Shown here: positions 25,832 to 35,121 of the stretch, in pieces
Layout of the letters: each line of letters opens with the position of its first letter
Position numbering within the stretch: the first letter of the stretch is position 1
Source of the DNA: Ruminococcus sp.
GTDB lineage: Bacteria; Bacillota_A; Clostridia; Oscillospirales; Ruminococcaceae
Direction of reading: 5' to 3'
DNA: 64,000 bases
NCBI RefSeq assembly: GCF_024684275.1
Contig: NZ_JAIKXF010000096.1
Location: 1 to 64,000 of the forward strand
Notes under the pieces: model-generated
The model's database searches: none
Told to the model about the DNA's origin: nothing
What the model saw: the letters and a program-made list of their open reading frames with translations, nothing else
Program-made: the position numbers and the translations under genes

Positions 25832-28207
25832 ATGTCCCAAGATTTCTATTCCCTGCTTGAAAGCAGCAGCTTCGTCTTTCTTGACGGAGGTATGGGAACT
25901 ATGCTTCAGGCGCACGGCATAAAGACCGAGCACGTACCCGAGCTGCTGAATATAACCGATCCCGAGGCTATAATGAAGATACACCGCCTGTACGTTGAAA
26001 GCGGCGCTGATATAATCTACGCCAACACCTTCGGCGCAAACCGCTTTAAGCTGGCAAAATGCGGTCATACCGTTGATGAAGTAGTTTCGGCAGGCGTTGC
26101 CAACGCAAAAAAAGCCGCCGCAGGACGTGCTCTTGTGGCTCTTGATCTTGGTCCTATAGGACAGCTCCTTGAGCCTGCGGGTACGCTTAAATTCGAGGAA
26201 GCCTACGATGTTTATCAGGAGCTTGTCCTCGCAGGCAGGGACGCCGATGTGATAGTTATCGAGACTATGACCGACCTTTATGAGGTAAAAGCCGCTGTTC
26301 TCGCCGCAAAGGAGAACTCGGACAAGCCCGTTCTCGTCACTATGACCTTTGAAGAGAATATGCGAACCTTTACAGGCGTTTCCCCTGAGTGTATGGTGGC
26401 TGTGCTGGAAGGTCTGGGAGCTGATGCTATCGGCGTAAACTGCTCTCTCGGTCCTGAGGAGCTCTTCCCTGTTCTCGACAGGATATGCGCTCTAACAACT
26501 CTTCCCGTCATAGCCAAGCCAAACGCAGGACTTCCCGATCCTGTCACCAACGAATACAACGTTGATCCCGGTGATTTCGCCGCAAGCGCCGTAAAGCTGG
26601 CTAAGGCAGGCGTTACCGTATTCGGAGGCTGCTGCGGAACTACTCCTGACCATATTTCAGCTATGACTGAGGCTCTTTCAGGCATGGAGCGTCAGACAAG
26701 AAAGATAGTCCGCGCAAGCATAGCCTGCTCAGCGGTGAACTGCGTTACCATAAATCAGCCCCGTGTTATCGGCGAGCGTATCAACCCTACGGGCAAAAAG
26801 CGCTTCAAGGAGGCTCTCCTCGCTCATGATGTAGACTATATCCTCAGTCAGGCTGTTGAGCAGATACACGCAGGTGCGGAAATTCTCGACGTAAATGTGG
26901 GACTCCCGGGTATCGACGAAAAGGAAATGATGATAACCGCTGTAAAGGCTATACAGAGCGTCTGTGATACGCCATTGCAGCTTGACTCCACTATTCCCGA
27001 GGTACTCGAAGCAGGTCTGCGTGTCTACAACGGCAAGCCTATCGTAAACTCGGTAAACGGAGAGGACGAGTCCTTAGAGGCTATACTTCCGCTTGTTAAA
27101 AAATACGGCGCTTCCGTGGTGGGACTTGCCCTTGACAAGGGCGGCATACCCAAAACTGCCGACGGGCGCTTTGCTATCGCGGAAAAGATACTCCGCCGCG
27201 CTATGGAGTACGGCATACCCAAAGAGGACGTATTCATCGACTGCCTTACACTGACGGCTTCTGCCGAGCAGGACGGCGTTATGGAAACTCTCAACGCTCT
27301 CCACAGAGTAAAGGTAGAGCTGGGACTGAATACGGTGCTTGGTGTATCCAATATCTCCTTCGGTCTGCCGAACCGTGAGCTCATTACCCGTACATTCCTC
27401 ACTATGGCGCTTCACAGCGGACTTACCCTGCCTATCATAAACCCCAATATCGAAGGAATAATCGGAGCTGTAAGAGCCTACAGGCTTCTTGCAGGAATAG
27501 ACCGCAACTCCGCCGAATTCATAAGCATATACGCTCAGGACGACAATGCGCCGAAGGCTCCTGCTCCTGCGCAGGACAAGGGAGCTCCCGATATAATGTA
27601 CGCGGTGGAAAACGGACTGAAAAATCAGGCTGTGAAAGCCGCCGAGGAGCTTATGTATACCGTCCCTCCTATGGAGATAATCAACGGCTATCTTATCCCT
27701 GCTCTTGACAACGCAGGCGCTAAGTTTGAAAAGGGCAAGATATTCCTGCCTCAGCTCATACTCACCGCAGAAGCGGCTCAGGCTTGCTTCGAGGTCATAA
27801 AAACACGGCTCTCTGCAGCAAACAGCGAGAGCGTATCCAAGGGCAAGGTGGTGCTTGCCACGGTCCACGGCGATATACACGATATAGGCAAGAATATCGT
27901 CAAGGTCCTCCTTGACAGCTACGGCTTCACGGTCATAGACTTAGGAAAGGACGTGCCTCCCGAAACTATAGTAAATGCGGCTATTGAGCACAAGGTAAGC
28001 CTTGTGGGACTGTCCGCGCTGATGACAACTACCCTCGGCGCTATGGCTGAAACTATAAAACAGCTCAACGAAAAGTACCCAGAGTGCAAGACTGTTGTGG
28101 GCGGAGCTGTTCTCACCGCTTCATACGCCGAGCAGATACACGCTGATTACTACGCAAAGGACGCAAAGCAGACCGTGGATATAGCTTCACAGGTCTATGG
28201 TGCGTGA
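25832..28207 (+). CDS. metH: Methionine synthase, short MetH type
   Basis: The 791-residue cobalamin-dependent enzyme transfers a methyl group from methyltetrahydrofolate to homocysteine. The homocysteine/zinc domain comes first (Cys in GVNCSLGP and the pair in FGGCCGTTPDH). A pterin-binding barrel follows (VIGERINPTGKKRF, LDVNVGLPG). Then come the cap helix domain and a B12 domain (VHGDIHDIGKNIV, His as lower axial ligand). The C-terminal SAM-dependent reactivation domain of E. coli MetH (about 1,227 residues) is absent, as in many anaerobes, so a separate reactivation factor is expected elsewhere. It is co-transcribed with pheA. Confidence 0.95.
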   Translation: MSQDFYSLLESSSFVFLDGGMGTMLQAHGIKTEHVPELLNITDPEAIMKIHRLYVESGADIIYANTFGANRFKLAKCGHTVDEVVSAGVANAKKAAAGRALVALDLGPIGQLLEPAGTLKFEEAYDVYQELVLAGRDADVIVIETMTDLYEVKAAVLAAKENSDKPVLVTMTFEENMRTFTGVSPECMVAVLEGLGADAIGVNCSLGPEELFPVLDRICALTTLPVIAKPNAGLPDPVTNEYNVDPGDFAASAVKLAKAGVTVFGGCCGTTPDHISAMTEALSGMERQTRKIVRASIACSAVNCVTINQPRVIGERINPTGKKRFKEALLAHDVDYILSQAVEQIHAGAEILDVNVGLPGIDEKEMMITAVKAIQSVCDTPLQLDSTIPEVLEAGLRVYNGKPIVNSVNGEDESLEAILPLVKKYGASVVGLALDKGGIPKTADGRFAIAEKILRRAMEYGIPKEDVFIDCLTLTASAEQDGVMETLNALHRVKVELGLNTVLGVSNISFGLPNRELITRTFLTMALHSGLTLPIINPNIEGIIGAVRAYRLLAGIDRNSAEFISIYAQDDNAPKAPAPAQDKGAPDIMYAVENGLKNQAVKAAEELMYTVPPMEIINGYLIPALDNAGAKFEKGKIFLPQLILTAEAAQACFEVIKTRLSAANSESVSKGKVVLATVHGDIHDIGKNIVKVLLDSYGFTVIDLGKDVPPETIVNAAIEHKVSLVGLSALMTTTLGAMAETIKQLNEKYPECKTVVGGAVLTASYAEQIHADYYAKDAKQTVDIASQVYGA

Positions 28208-28227
28208 TGAGCCGTTAGCCATTAGGC

Positions 28228-28251
28228 TGTAGGGGCGGATATTATCCGCTC
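28228..28251. repeat. CCCCTACA-type palindromic repeat
   Basis: TGTAGGGGCGGATA and TATCCGCTC form a reverse-oriented copy of the intergenic dyad, preceded by GCCGTTAGCC. It fills the gap between metH and the zinc-ribbon gene. Confidence 0.55.
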
Positions 28252-28269
28252 GAAAAAGAGGTAAATATC

Positions 28270-28500
28270 ATGGATAAGTTCACACTTAACGATCTGAAAA
28301 TGGGATCACGAAGCGAAGTCCTCACCTTTCTGAAAAAGCTGTGGAATGGTGAAAATGCTCCATGCCCCGTCTGCAAAAATGCTCTTGAATTGCTTCATAA
28401 AAAAGCAAAGAAAAGCGACTGCGACTGGCAGTGCAGACACTGCGGCAAAATAATAAGGACACTGGATATTATCGATGAACTCAACAAAACAATGCCATAA
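28270..28500 (+). CDS. Small zinc-ribbon protein
   Basis: The 76-residue protein has two Cys pairs, CPVC (after about residue 31) and CRHC, the layout of a zinc ribbon, plus one extra Cys in KKSDCDW. A hydrophilic N-terminal helix (KLWNGENAP) precedes it. Short zinc ribbons of this type are often DNA- or RNA-binding or adaptor proteins; no specific function can be given. It is followed by a strong hairpin terminator. Confidence 0.7.
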   Translation: MDKFTLNDLKMGSRSEVLTFLKKLWNGENAPCPVCKNALELLHKKAKKSDCDWQCRHCGKIIRTLDIIDELNKTMP

Positions 28501-28507
28501 TAAAACT

Positions 28508-28536
28508 AAAAGCAGTCCGAATGGACTGCTTTTTCA
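28508..28536. terminator. Bidirectional terminator
   Basis: AAAGCAGTCC and GGACTGCTTT (loop GAAT) flanked by A and T runs lie between the convergent zinc-ribbon gene and the end of the polysaccharide operon, able to stop transcription from both sides. Confidence 0.8.
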
Positions 28537-28560
28537 TGTATATATCAGGTGATTATCCAT

Positions 28561-28587
28561 CGGGACGTCGAGGCGTCGTCCCCTACT
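28561..28587. repeat. CCCCTACA-type palindromic repeat
   Basis: CGGGACGTCGAGGCGTCGTCCCCTAC is a copy of the dyad family and nearly matches the unit at 492-519. It abuts the last gene of the polysaccharide operon. Confidence 0.55.
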
Positions 28588-29509
28588 ATAGGCTCTTATG
28601 AGCTTTACCATATATCTTGCCGATAACGAATGCCGCTACGTCTGCAAATACCGAGCCTATCCGCATTACCAGCACGAACAGCACTATCCTGTCAGCAAAG
28701 CTGTCTCCGCAGACAAAGAGCATCACGCCCTCGCGTATGCCGATTCCGCCGGGAGCTCCCGGAGTAACGAAGCCGATTATCCACGCAAAGAGAAAAGCTC
28801 CTGTAAGCGCTGTCAGCTCAGCTGTGTCCGCCTGCGGCACTATAAGTGCAAGACAGCCCATATACATAGCCGCAGATACTGCGTTCTGGAGGAGATAATA
28901 AAATGCTCCGCGCAGGAGCATGGGACGGTTCTCCCTTGCAAAAGCCTTTGAATAGCGCGATATATAGGCTTTGAACTTTTCTCTGAACTTCATTCTTACC
29001 GCCAGTATCAGCAGTACCGCAAGAACTATGCCCACTGCGCCTACGATAAGCAGATTCCGTCCGTATTTCGACAAAAGCTCCGCTATTCTTCCGCCCAGCA
29101 TTATCACTGATATGACAGCCGTCCAGAACACGCAGAAAAGCACGTCCAGCACCGTTGCGCAGGCTACGTCAACATGGCTTATCTCCATATCTGCCGCAAG
29201 CTGATTGCGTCCCACATACTGGAATACGTTTCCCGGAAGGTACTTGTAAAGATTAGACTGAGTATACACAGGCATTGCCGCAGAATAGGGTATCTTCCGC
29301 CCAGAAAGCGACCTTGTGAACACCAGCCACGGATAGCATGAGCAGATTATTATAACGGTCTGTATCACAAAACACAGCAAAAGTGCACATACCACCCTGC
29401 CCTCACTGAGCTGCGAAAAGCTTATATCCATGTCCAGAAGCTTCTTCACCACAAAGGCAAGGGCAGCTATCATAACTATATTGCCGATTATTTTCAGCGC
29501 TTTTTTCAT
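28586..29509 (-). CDS. LPG-synthase-TM-type membrane protein
   Basis: The 307-residue polytopic protein has about eight membrane segments and resembles the lysylphosphatidylglycerol synthase membrane region/UPF0104 family. Late motif PGAPGGIGIREGVML is typical (a PxxPGxxGxxE-like loop). Stand-alone members in polysaccharide loci are suggested to move lipid-linked sugars or lipids across the membrane; this role is inference. It is the last gene of the operon and overlaps the preceding glycosyltransferase by 4 bases. Confidence 0.8.
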   Translation of the reverse strand: MKKALKIIGNIVMIAALAFVVKKLLDMDISFSQLSEGRVVCALLLCFVIQTVIIICSCYPWLVFTRSLSGRKIPYSAAMPVYTQSNLYKYLPGNVFQYVGRNQLAADMEISHVDVACATVLDVLFCVFWTAVISVIMLGGRIAELLSKYGRNLLIVGAVGIVLAVLLILAVRMKFREKFKAYISRYSKAFARENRPMLLRGAFYYLLQNAVSAAMYMGCLALIVPQADTAELTALTGAFLFAWIIGFVTPGAPGGIGIREGVMLFVCGDSFADRIVLFVLVMRIGSVFADVAAFVIGKIYGKAHKSL

Positions 29510-30483
29510 ATGCTTCTCTTGTCCTTTATTTCCTTTATGAGCTCCGCAAGCTTTTCGGGGCTGCCCATCTCGCAGAAATACACGCCCTCATCGCCCTCTG
29601 AGTAAAGCTCGTGATTGGCAGGATTGTCACCGAGAATAACAGGCTTGCCCATAGCACGGTAGATATAGGTCTTGCCTGCAATGGTGCGCCTTGCCTTCAT
29701 GATGCTGCCGTCGAAATGTCCGCCGAGACACAGGTCTGCACCTGCTATCTTCTCAGCAAGCTCCTCCTGAGGCAGCCAGTTGATGTACTCTGTGATATTC
29801 TCGCCTGTGCGGACGTTCTTTTTGCCGAGAGGTCCGATAAATACAAAGCGAAGCCCCTCCTCGTCCTTCAGAAGGTCTATGGCTTTCAGTATGACCGATA
29901 CTCCCTGAAGAGGGAGCACACTGCCGAAGTAGAGCACGGTGAAATCCTTGTTTTTCGGAGCTTCACGGGGATAGTATATGCTGCTGTCAGCCTCAAGATA
30001 CAGAACGCTCATTTTATCGGCAGGGAAACCGAATTCTCTGCAAAAATAGCTTCCGTGAGCCTTTGTATCACATATTGCAAGGTCGGCAGCTGAAAGTGTG
30101 CGCTTGTCTATGAGCCTTAAAAGCTGCCCTATAAGGCTGTTCTTTCCGAATATTTTCCTGTCAAAGCACAGGGTATCATACATTGATATGAAAAAGTCCT
30201 CAATCAGCGGCTTTTTCCTGAGCTTTCTGCGGAAAAGCGGTATTACCAGCTGAGGGGCAAAGCCTATGAAGCTCATATCATAGTCCTTCATATCAACTCT
30301 GATAAGTCTGCGGTAAACATACATGAGCCGCTTTATGTAGCTCTTTTTATCCGAGCTTATAACAGTGACCGTATTGCCTGCCCTGCGAAGCAGCTCTATT
30401 TCCTGTACAAGCCTGAGATAATCGCTGTTTTTTGTAGCGACGTAGAGTATGCGCTTATCCTTTATGTCACTCAGCCTTTTCAT
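29506..30483 (-). CDS. Glycosyltransferase, GT-B type
   Basis: The 325-residue soluble protein resembles GT4-like GT-B transferases. The C-terminal half has VLYFGSVLPLQGVSVILKAIDLL followed by a strand ending FIGPLG, the usual nucleotide-sugar binding fold, and GKTYIYRAMGKPVILGDNPAN near the end. The N-terminus KRILYVATKNSDYLR fits the acceptor half. The acceptor and donor sugars are not predictable. It overlaps the upstream GT2 gene by 17 bases. Confidence 0.8.
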   Translation of the reverse strand: MKRLSDIKDKRILYVATKNSDYLRLVQEIELLRRAGNTVTVISSDKKSYIKRLMYVYRRLIRVDMKDYDMSFIGFAPQLVIPLFRRKLRKKPLIEDFFISMYDTLCFDRKIFGKNSLIGQLLRLIDKRTLSAADLAICDTKAHGSYFCREFGFPADKMSVLYLEADSSIYYPREAPKNKDFTVLYFGSVLPLQGVSVILKAIDLLKDEEGLRFVFIGPLGKKNVRTGENITEYINWLPQEELAEKIAGADLCLGGHFDGSIMKARRTIAGKTYIYRAMGKPVILGDNPANHELYSEGDEGVYFCEMGSPEKLAELIKEIKDKRSI

Positions 30484-31441
30484 TCTTTATTTCCTCGTCA
30501 CTTTTGCCGCATTCCATTTTTCTCACTCTGTACTGAACGTCCTCAAGAAGCTTCCTGTTTGCGGATATAGTATCCCCCAGAAGCCCTATGGTTATGGTCT
30601 GGAAGCCCATCATAATGAGGATAGCCGTGAGGATAAGGGACTGTATGTGTCCGCCGCCCTCGCCCATAGCCATGAGTATAAGGAACCTGACGCCCAGTAT
30701 GCCTCCTATGAGAAGCAGTACAAGTCCGATAGTCATGAAGAATTTCAGAGGCTTGTACATCACAAAGGAACGGGTAATGACCGTTGATGAGCGCTTCATA
30801 TAGCGCCACATACTTGAAAACAGACGCGACGGTCTGGTCTCGGGATTTGTTCTTATGGGAACAGATGTCATGGCAGTTTTATTGTTTCCTGCCTGTATGA
30901 TAGTTTCGAGAGTATATGTATACTCATTGACAACATTGAGTCTCAGTGCGGCGTCACGGGAATAGGCTCTGAAGCCGCTGGGAGCGTCGGGAATATCAGT
31001 GCCCGAAGCTACGCGGACTACCCAGCTTCCCAGATGCTGGAACTTTTTCTTCTTCCATGAGAAGTGCTCAGTCTGGTCGATAGGGCGCTCGCCGATAACA
31101 ATATCAGCCTTCTGGTCAAGTATGGGACGTACTATCTTCTCTATGTCCGCACCGCAGTACTGATTATCCGCGTCAGTATTTACGATAATATCAGCGCCTA
31201 AGTGCAGGCAGGCGTCGATACCTGCCATAAAGCCCTTTGCAAGTCCCTTGTTGCGCTTGAAGGAAACTATATGGTGAAATCCCAGCTCCCTTGCACGGGC
31301 TACGGTATTGTCCTTGCTGCCGTCGTTGATTATGAGATACTCTATAGTGTCGATACCGTCTATATGTCTGGGCAGGTCGTTATACGCCAGCTCAAGAGTT
31401 TTTTCCTCGTTATAGCATGGTATCTGAATGATAAGCTTCAT
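30467..31441 (-). CDS. GT2 glycosyltransferase with C-terminal membrane pair
   Basis: The 324-residue protein has a GT-A domain at the N-terminus (IIQIPCYNEEKTL, INDGSKDNTV and the metal-binding DADNQY), followed by two membrane segments (FFMTIGLVLLLIGGILGV and LILTAILIMMGFQTITIGLLG). This layout is that of polyprenyl-phosphate mannosyl/glucosyltransferases (DPM1/GtrB type), which charge undecaprenyl phosphate with a sugar for use outside the cell. The adjacent large membrane protein could be the matching GT-C enzyme. The donor is not known. Confidence 0.88.
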   Translation of the reverse strand: MKLIIQIPCYNEEKTLELAYNDLPRHIDGIDTIEYLIINDGSKDNTVARARELGFHHIVSFKRNKGLAKGFMAGIDACLHLGADIIVNTDADNQYCGADIEKIVRPILDQKADIVIGERPIDQTEHFSWKKKKFQHLGSWVVRVASGTDIPDAPSGFRAYSRDAALRLNVVNEYTYTLETIIQAGNNKTAMTSVPIRTNPETRPSRLFSSMWRYMKRSSTVITRSFVMYKPLKFFMTIGLVLLLIGGILGVRFLILMAMGEGGGHIQSLILTAILIMMGFQTITIGLLGDTISANRKLLEDVQYRVRKMECGKSDEEIKNEKAE

Positions 31442-31458
31442 ATTTTCATATCCTTTCT

Positions 31459-33927
31459 TTATGCAGCCGACGAAAAGCGGACTGACTTTACTGGTAATCC
31501 CAGCTCACGGTCATCAACGGGATTTGAAACCGAGGCGCTCCAAAGCGGACAGCGTATGGTAAGTATATTTTCGCCGTCCTTTACAAGCTCCTTATCAGCA
31601 GTAAAATGAAGCTGACCGCCGTTATTTGCATTGGTTACGGAATCAGAGCCTATCTCCTTACCATTGAGGAGCATAGTCACCTTTACCTCGTCAACACCAA
31701 GAGCTTCAAGAGGCATTCCGCAGCCAAGCTCCATAGTTATGTCGTAATCATCAGGATAAAGTCCGCACTCTATCTGTGCTTCCTCACTGTCTGTCCAGCA
31801 GAAAAAGCTTTCAAGGTCGGATACACCGCTCATTTTGGTATAATCTCCTGCAGCAGTGTACATGAATCTGTACTTGTCGTAGGAATAAATGCTGATATCC
31901 TCCTCGGTCGACCAGAAATACGTTGACATAGGCACTATTCTGTCTGTGTGGTTGAGGTCGTCCTCTATCCTGTGGAGCTTGTTTGTGTACATCACGGAGT
32001 AGTCCTCCTTGTCAAGCGACTTTTCAGTGATGATGATGACTCTGCCGTATCTCTGTGCAAGTCTCTCGAACTGCTGAGGGTCATCAATATCCTCGGGAAA
32101 TACTGCCGCACCAGTCATGCTTCTGACAGGCAGCCACAGCCTGAGAGTGTAATTTGGCGATATAACGACACAGTCGCTGTCTGTTATGTAGTCGGTAAGG
32201 TCGGTAAGAATGCTCCACTCCATGCGTGAATCATCGGTATTGTACATGAGATAGCCGTCGAAACGTGAAACGTAGAGAAGTCCCAGCGCAGCGGCAGGGA
32301 TAATGAGCTTTCCGCCGATATGGTCGAGAGCTGCGGCGGCAAATATCACCGCAACAGGCACAAACGGAGCAAGATAGCGTCCGTAGTAGTAGTAATACTG
32401 TATATCATAGCGCAGGAACGCCGAATATACCAGCACACAGTAGAAAAACATAAGGAATACCACAAGCTTTGAGCTTGTTTCGGCAAAGCGCTTCACCGAT
32501 ATGATACCGAAAAGGATACCAAGCGGCACGAGCACGATGCCTGCGTTTGCAAAGAAGCCCATCAGCGCTAAAAGGCTCATCTCGTCCCAGCTGCTGTATT
32601 TGAAGAACGCTCTTACCAATATATACACACATGGCAGTATGAGCAGCAGCCTCAGCATAAGGATGAACCACTTTGAATCAGATGCATCGCGGATAAATCT
32701 GCGCTGGTTGAAGCCCTTTTTCGTGCGTTTTTTCACTATAAGCGCAAATACTGTCACAGCTGCAAATGCTGCCGCAGAGACAACTGTAACAACTGCAGTG
32801 ATGTTGTGAACGCTTACTCCGCCCACGAATACCGGCTTGTAGTTGTTCATGGTGTAGAATGGCTGAACGTGCCTCATGGCAAAATAGCTTGCAAGGTAAA
32901 CAGCCACAGATGCGGGCATGAGCACAGCGTACTGCTTTTCCCTTGTGAATACGTACATTCCGCCGTATATCATCACAAACAGCGGAATCATAGTGTATAT
33001 TGAAACATGATAGCAGCCGAATACTACTATTGGTATTATGGACAGCCATTTCTTGTCGGGATTTTCATCATCTGTCATGAAATACATGAAGGTCAGCGGT
33101 ATCAGCGCAAGGAGCATTTCCGTAAGAGCTGCCTTTGCTACCCATACCACTATGGGAGCTGCCGCTGCACAGATACAGGCACAGGCTGCGGTGGTCTTTT
33201 TCAGCTTTAAATTGCCGCAGATGAAGTACACAAGGAATATGAGGCATACATAAAGCAAGGTCTCGAAGTCCTGCATATTCTCCATGCCGAAGTTTGTTCC
33301 CCACATTGCAAGAAGCGCGGAATATGTAGGTATTCCGTGGATTATTCCCGATGTTGGTCCCTGACTCCTGTCGTATACGGTGTCGGGATAGCTCTCATCG
33401 GGTATATCAAGTCCGCGGAGGTAGCTCTTTACAGCGTATTCAAAGACCTCTTGCTCGCGCTCGGTCTCAAGTCCGTCGTATTCCGTGATAGTTTTCTGGC
33501 GCTTGGTATCACCGTTCATGAAGAGTATAGCCTGCGTCTGATAAACGCCCTGATCCTGCCCCATGCCAAAAAGGTAATTCTTCTGTGACACAAAGGGTAT
33601 CGCAAGAACAGCTATGATCATGGGTATGAGCATATCCTTTATTGAGAACTCATGCCCGAGAGTATGTCTCCTGCGGAAAAATTTTCCCTTGTCCAGAAAC
33701 AGCACCGCTGCGAGAACCGCTCCGCACAGTATGGCGGTACCTGTGCCTGCGCGGAAAATGGTATACTTATCAATGACAAAGAGCGCCATGCTTGCGATTA
33801 TATGTGTAAAGAACCACATTATAACGCCCATTGTCACAGCTTCTATGATGTTTTTCTTCTTAAACCAGATAACAGCACTCAGTACGGCAAGTACAGCTCC
33901 CACCAGGCAGACCGCTGAAAATAACAT
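31459..33927 (-). CDS. Large membrane protein, possible GT-C transferase
   Basis: The 822-residue protein has about 13 membrane segments up to residue 570 and a soluble outside C-terminal region of about 250 residues that looks beta-rich (SVSNPVDDRELGLPVKSVRF at the end). The first outside loop contains FGMGQDQGVYQTQA, with acidic residues in the position where GT-C enzymes bind lipid-phosphate sugars. This and the neighbouring GT2 suggest a lipid-linked sugar transferase. The exact family is not recognised. Confidence 0.6.
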   Translation of the reverse strand: MLFSAVCLVGAVLAVLSAVIWFKKKNIIEAVTMGVIMWFFTHIIASMALFVIDKYTIFRAGTGTAILCGAVLAAVLFLDKGKFFRRRHTLGHEFSIKDMLIPMIIAVLAIPFVSQKNYLFGMGQDQGVYQTQAILFMNGDTKRQKTITEYDGLETEREQEVFEYAVKSYLRGLDIPDESYPDTVYDRSQGPTSGIIHGIPTYSALLAMWGTNFGMENMQDFETLLYVCLIFLVYFICGNLKLKKTTAACACICAAAAPIVVWVAKAALTEMLLALIPLTFMYFMTDDENPDKKWLSIIPIVVFGCYHVSIYTMIPLFVMIYGGMYVFTREKQYAVLMPASVAVYLASYFAMRHVQPFYTMNNYKPVFVGGVSVHNITAVVTVVSAAAFAAVTVFALIVKKRTKKGFNQRRFIRDASDSKWFILMLRLLLILPCVYILVRAFFKYSSWDEMSLLALMGFFANAGIVLVPLGILFGIISVKRFAETSSKLVVFLMFFYCVLVYSAFLRYDIQYYYYYGRYLAPFVPVAVIFAAAALDHIGGKLIIPAAALGLLYVSRFDGYLMYNTDDSRMEWSILTDLTDYITDSDCVVISPNYTLRLWLPVRSMTGAAVFPEDIDDPQQFERLAQRYGRVIIITEKSLDKEDYSVMYTNKLHRIEDDLNHTDRIVPMSTYFWSTEEDISIYSYDKYRFMYTAAGDYTKMSGVSDLESFFCWTDSEEAQIECGLYPDDYDITMELGCGMPLEALGVDEVKVTMLLNGKEIGSDSVTNANNGGQLHFTADKELVKDGENILTIRCPLWSASVSNPVDDRELGLPVKSVRFSSAA

Positions 33928-33936
33928 TTATTATAT

Positions 33937-35121
33937 TCACTCCTCACAGATATGGTTTATCATCTCGCTGAAATTGCGCATTATTACCTCCCAGCGATAG
34001 TTGCTGTCGATATACGCCTTTGCATTTCGGCGCATTATGCCGTATTCCTCGTCATGACTGAATACATAGTCCAGTACGCCCTCAAATTCAAAATAATCGG
34101 TATAGTAAAGTCCGCCGTTGCTCTTTATGCAGTGCCCCTTCAGGACCTCGCATACGCCGTTTACGATAACGGGCACGGAAAGCGTCATAGCTTCAAGAAC
34201 GGATATGGAAAGGCTCTCGAAAGCCGAGGGCAGCACAAGGCACTTTGCGCCCGATATGCCGCTGAATTTGTCCTCCTCGCTGACAAAGCCGAGACTTATG
34301 ATGTCTTTATCCTTTGGTATCTCGCAGACTGGCTTGCCCATGAGGACAAGCTTCAGACCGCTGTCGGGACGGCGCTTTTTGTACTCCTGAAAGTATCTGA
34401 AAAGCTCGGGGCAGCATTTGCCCTCGTCGATACGTCCCACATATATGATGTAATCGCCCTCAATGCCGTATTTGCTGCGAAAGCCTGCTTCATCGGGCTC
34501 GCAGGGCACCTCAACGCCTGTGCCCATAACGCGGCAGGGCTTGTCCTTACAGTCAAAAAGTCCCTGCACCAGCGCTTTTTCCTCATCTGTCAGGAAAACA
34601 AACGCCTTAGGGAGCTTGAAAAAATCCTCATAGGTCTTGAAATGTATAAAGGGCTCCTCGTGGGCTGTGGGTATGAGTATGGACTTTTCAGCCACCTCGG
34701 GAAGTCCCTTTACGGTAAGGTAGTAAAGGTAGGTCACGAAGATGAAAATATCGTACTTATCCTTGCTTTTGCGGATATAGTCTATAGCTCCGGGGGCATA
34801 AGGTCCCTGCTTCTCAAACCACTTTTCCTCAGTCTCGGTATTGTAGTTTGCTGTGCCCGAATTGAGGTATTTGCCGTTGAAATCGTTGAAATCCTTTGCA
34901 CGGGGCTTTTCAACAGGAAAACGAAGCACATGGACTCCGTTTATGTCCTCCTCGTCGGCTTTGTAGTAGTTGTCCCATGTGGTGTATTCCAGAGCCTTTG
35001 TGGTTATGACATCGACCTCGAATTCAGCTGTAAGGCGCTCTGCGATAAGGCGGGTATAGTACTCCGAGCCGCCGTTTACTTCAAGTCCGTATCTCTGATT
35101 TATAAGCGCTATCCTTTTCAT
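33937..35121 (-). CDS. GT4 family glycosyltransferase
   Basis: The 394-residue GT-B protein starts with INQRYGLEVNGGSEYYTRLI, a loop common to GT4 acceptor domains. The donor domain has YVGRIDEGKCCPELF and the EX7E-type AFESLSISVLEAMTL. It is closely similar in layout to the next gene upstream (shared YTRLIAERL/ELREVTDHL-type start and central K/D-rich region), suggesting an old duplication. It overlaps that gene by 4 bases. Sugar specificity is unknown. Confidence 0.88.
   Translation of the reverse strand: MKRIALINQRYGLEVNGGSEYYTRLIAERLTAEFEVDVITTKALEYTTWDNYYKADEEDINGVHVLRFPVEKPRAKDFNDFNGKYLNSGTANYNTETEEKWFEKQGPYAPGAIDYIRKSKDKYDIFIFVTYLYYLTVKGLPEVAEKSILIPTAHEEPFIHFKTYEDFFKLPKAFVFLTDEEKALVQGLFDCKDKPCRVMGTGVEVPCEPDEAGFRSKYGIEGDYIIYVGRIDEGKCCPELFRYFQEYKKRRPDSGLKLVLMGKPVCEIPKDKDIISLGFVSEEDKFSGISGAKCLVLPSAFESLSISVLEAMTLSVPVIVNGVCEVLKGHCIKSNGGLYYTDYFEFEGVLDYVFSHDEEYGIMRRNAKAYIDSNYRWEVIMRNFSEMINHICEE

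Noticed and set aside
27074..27880. A 268-codon frame on the - strand within metH
   Set aside because: The metH reading covers the region with intact motifs; the antisense frame has no start signal.
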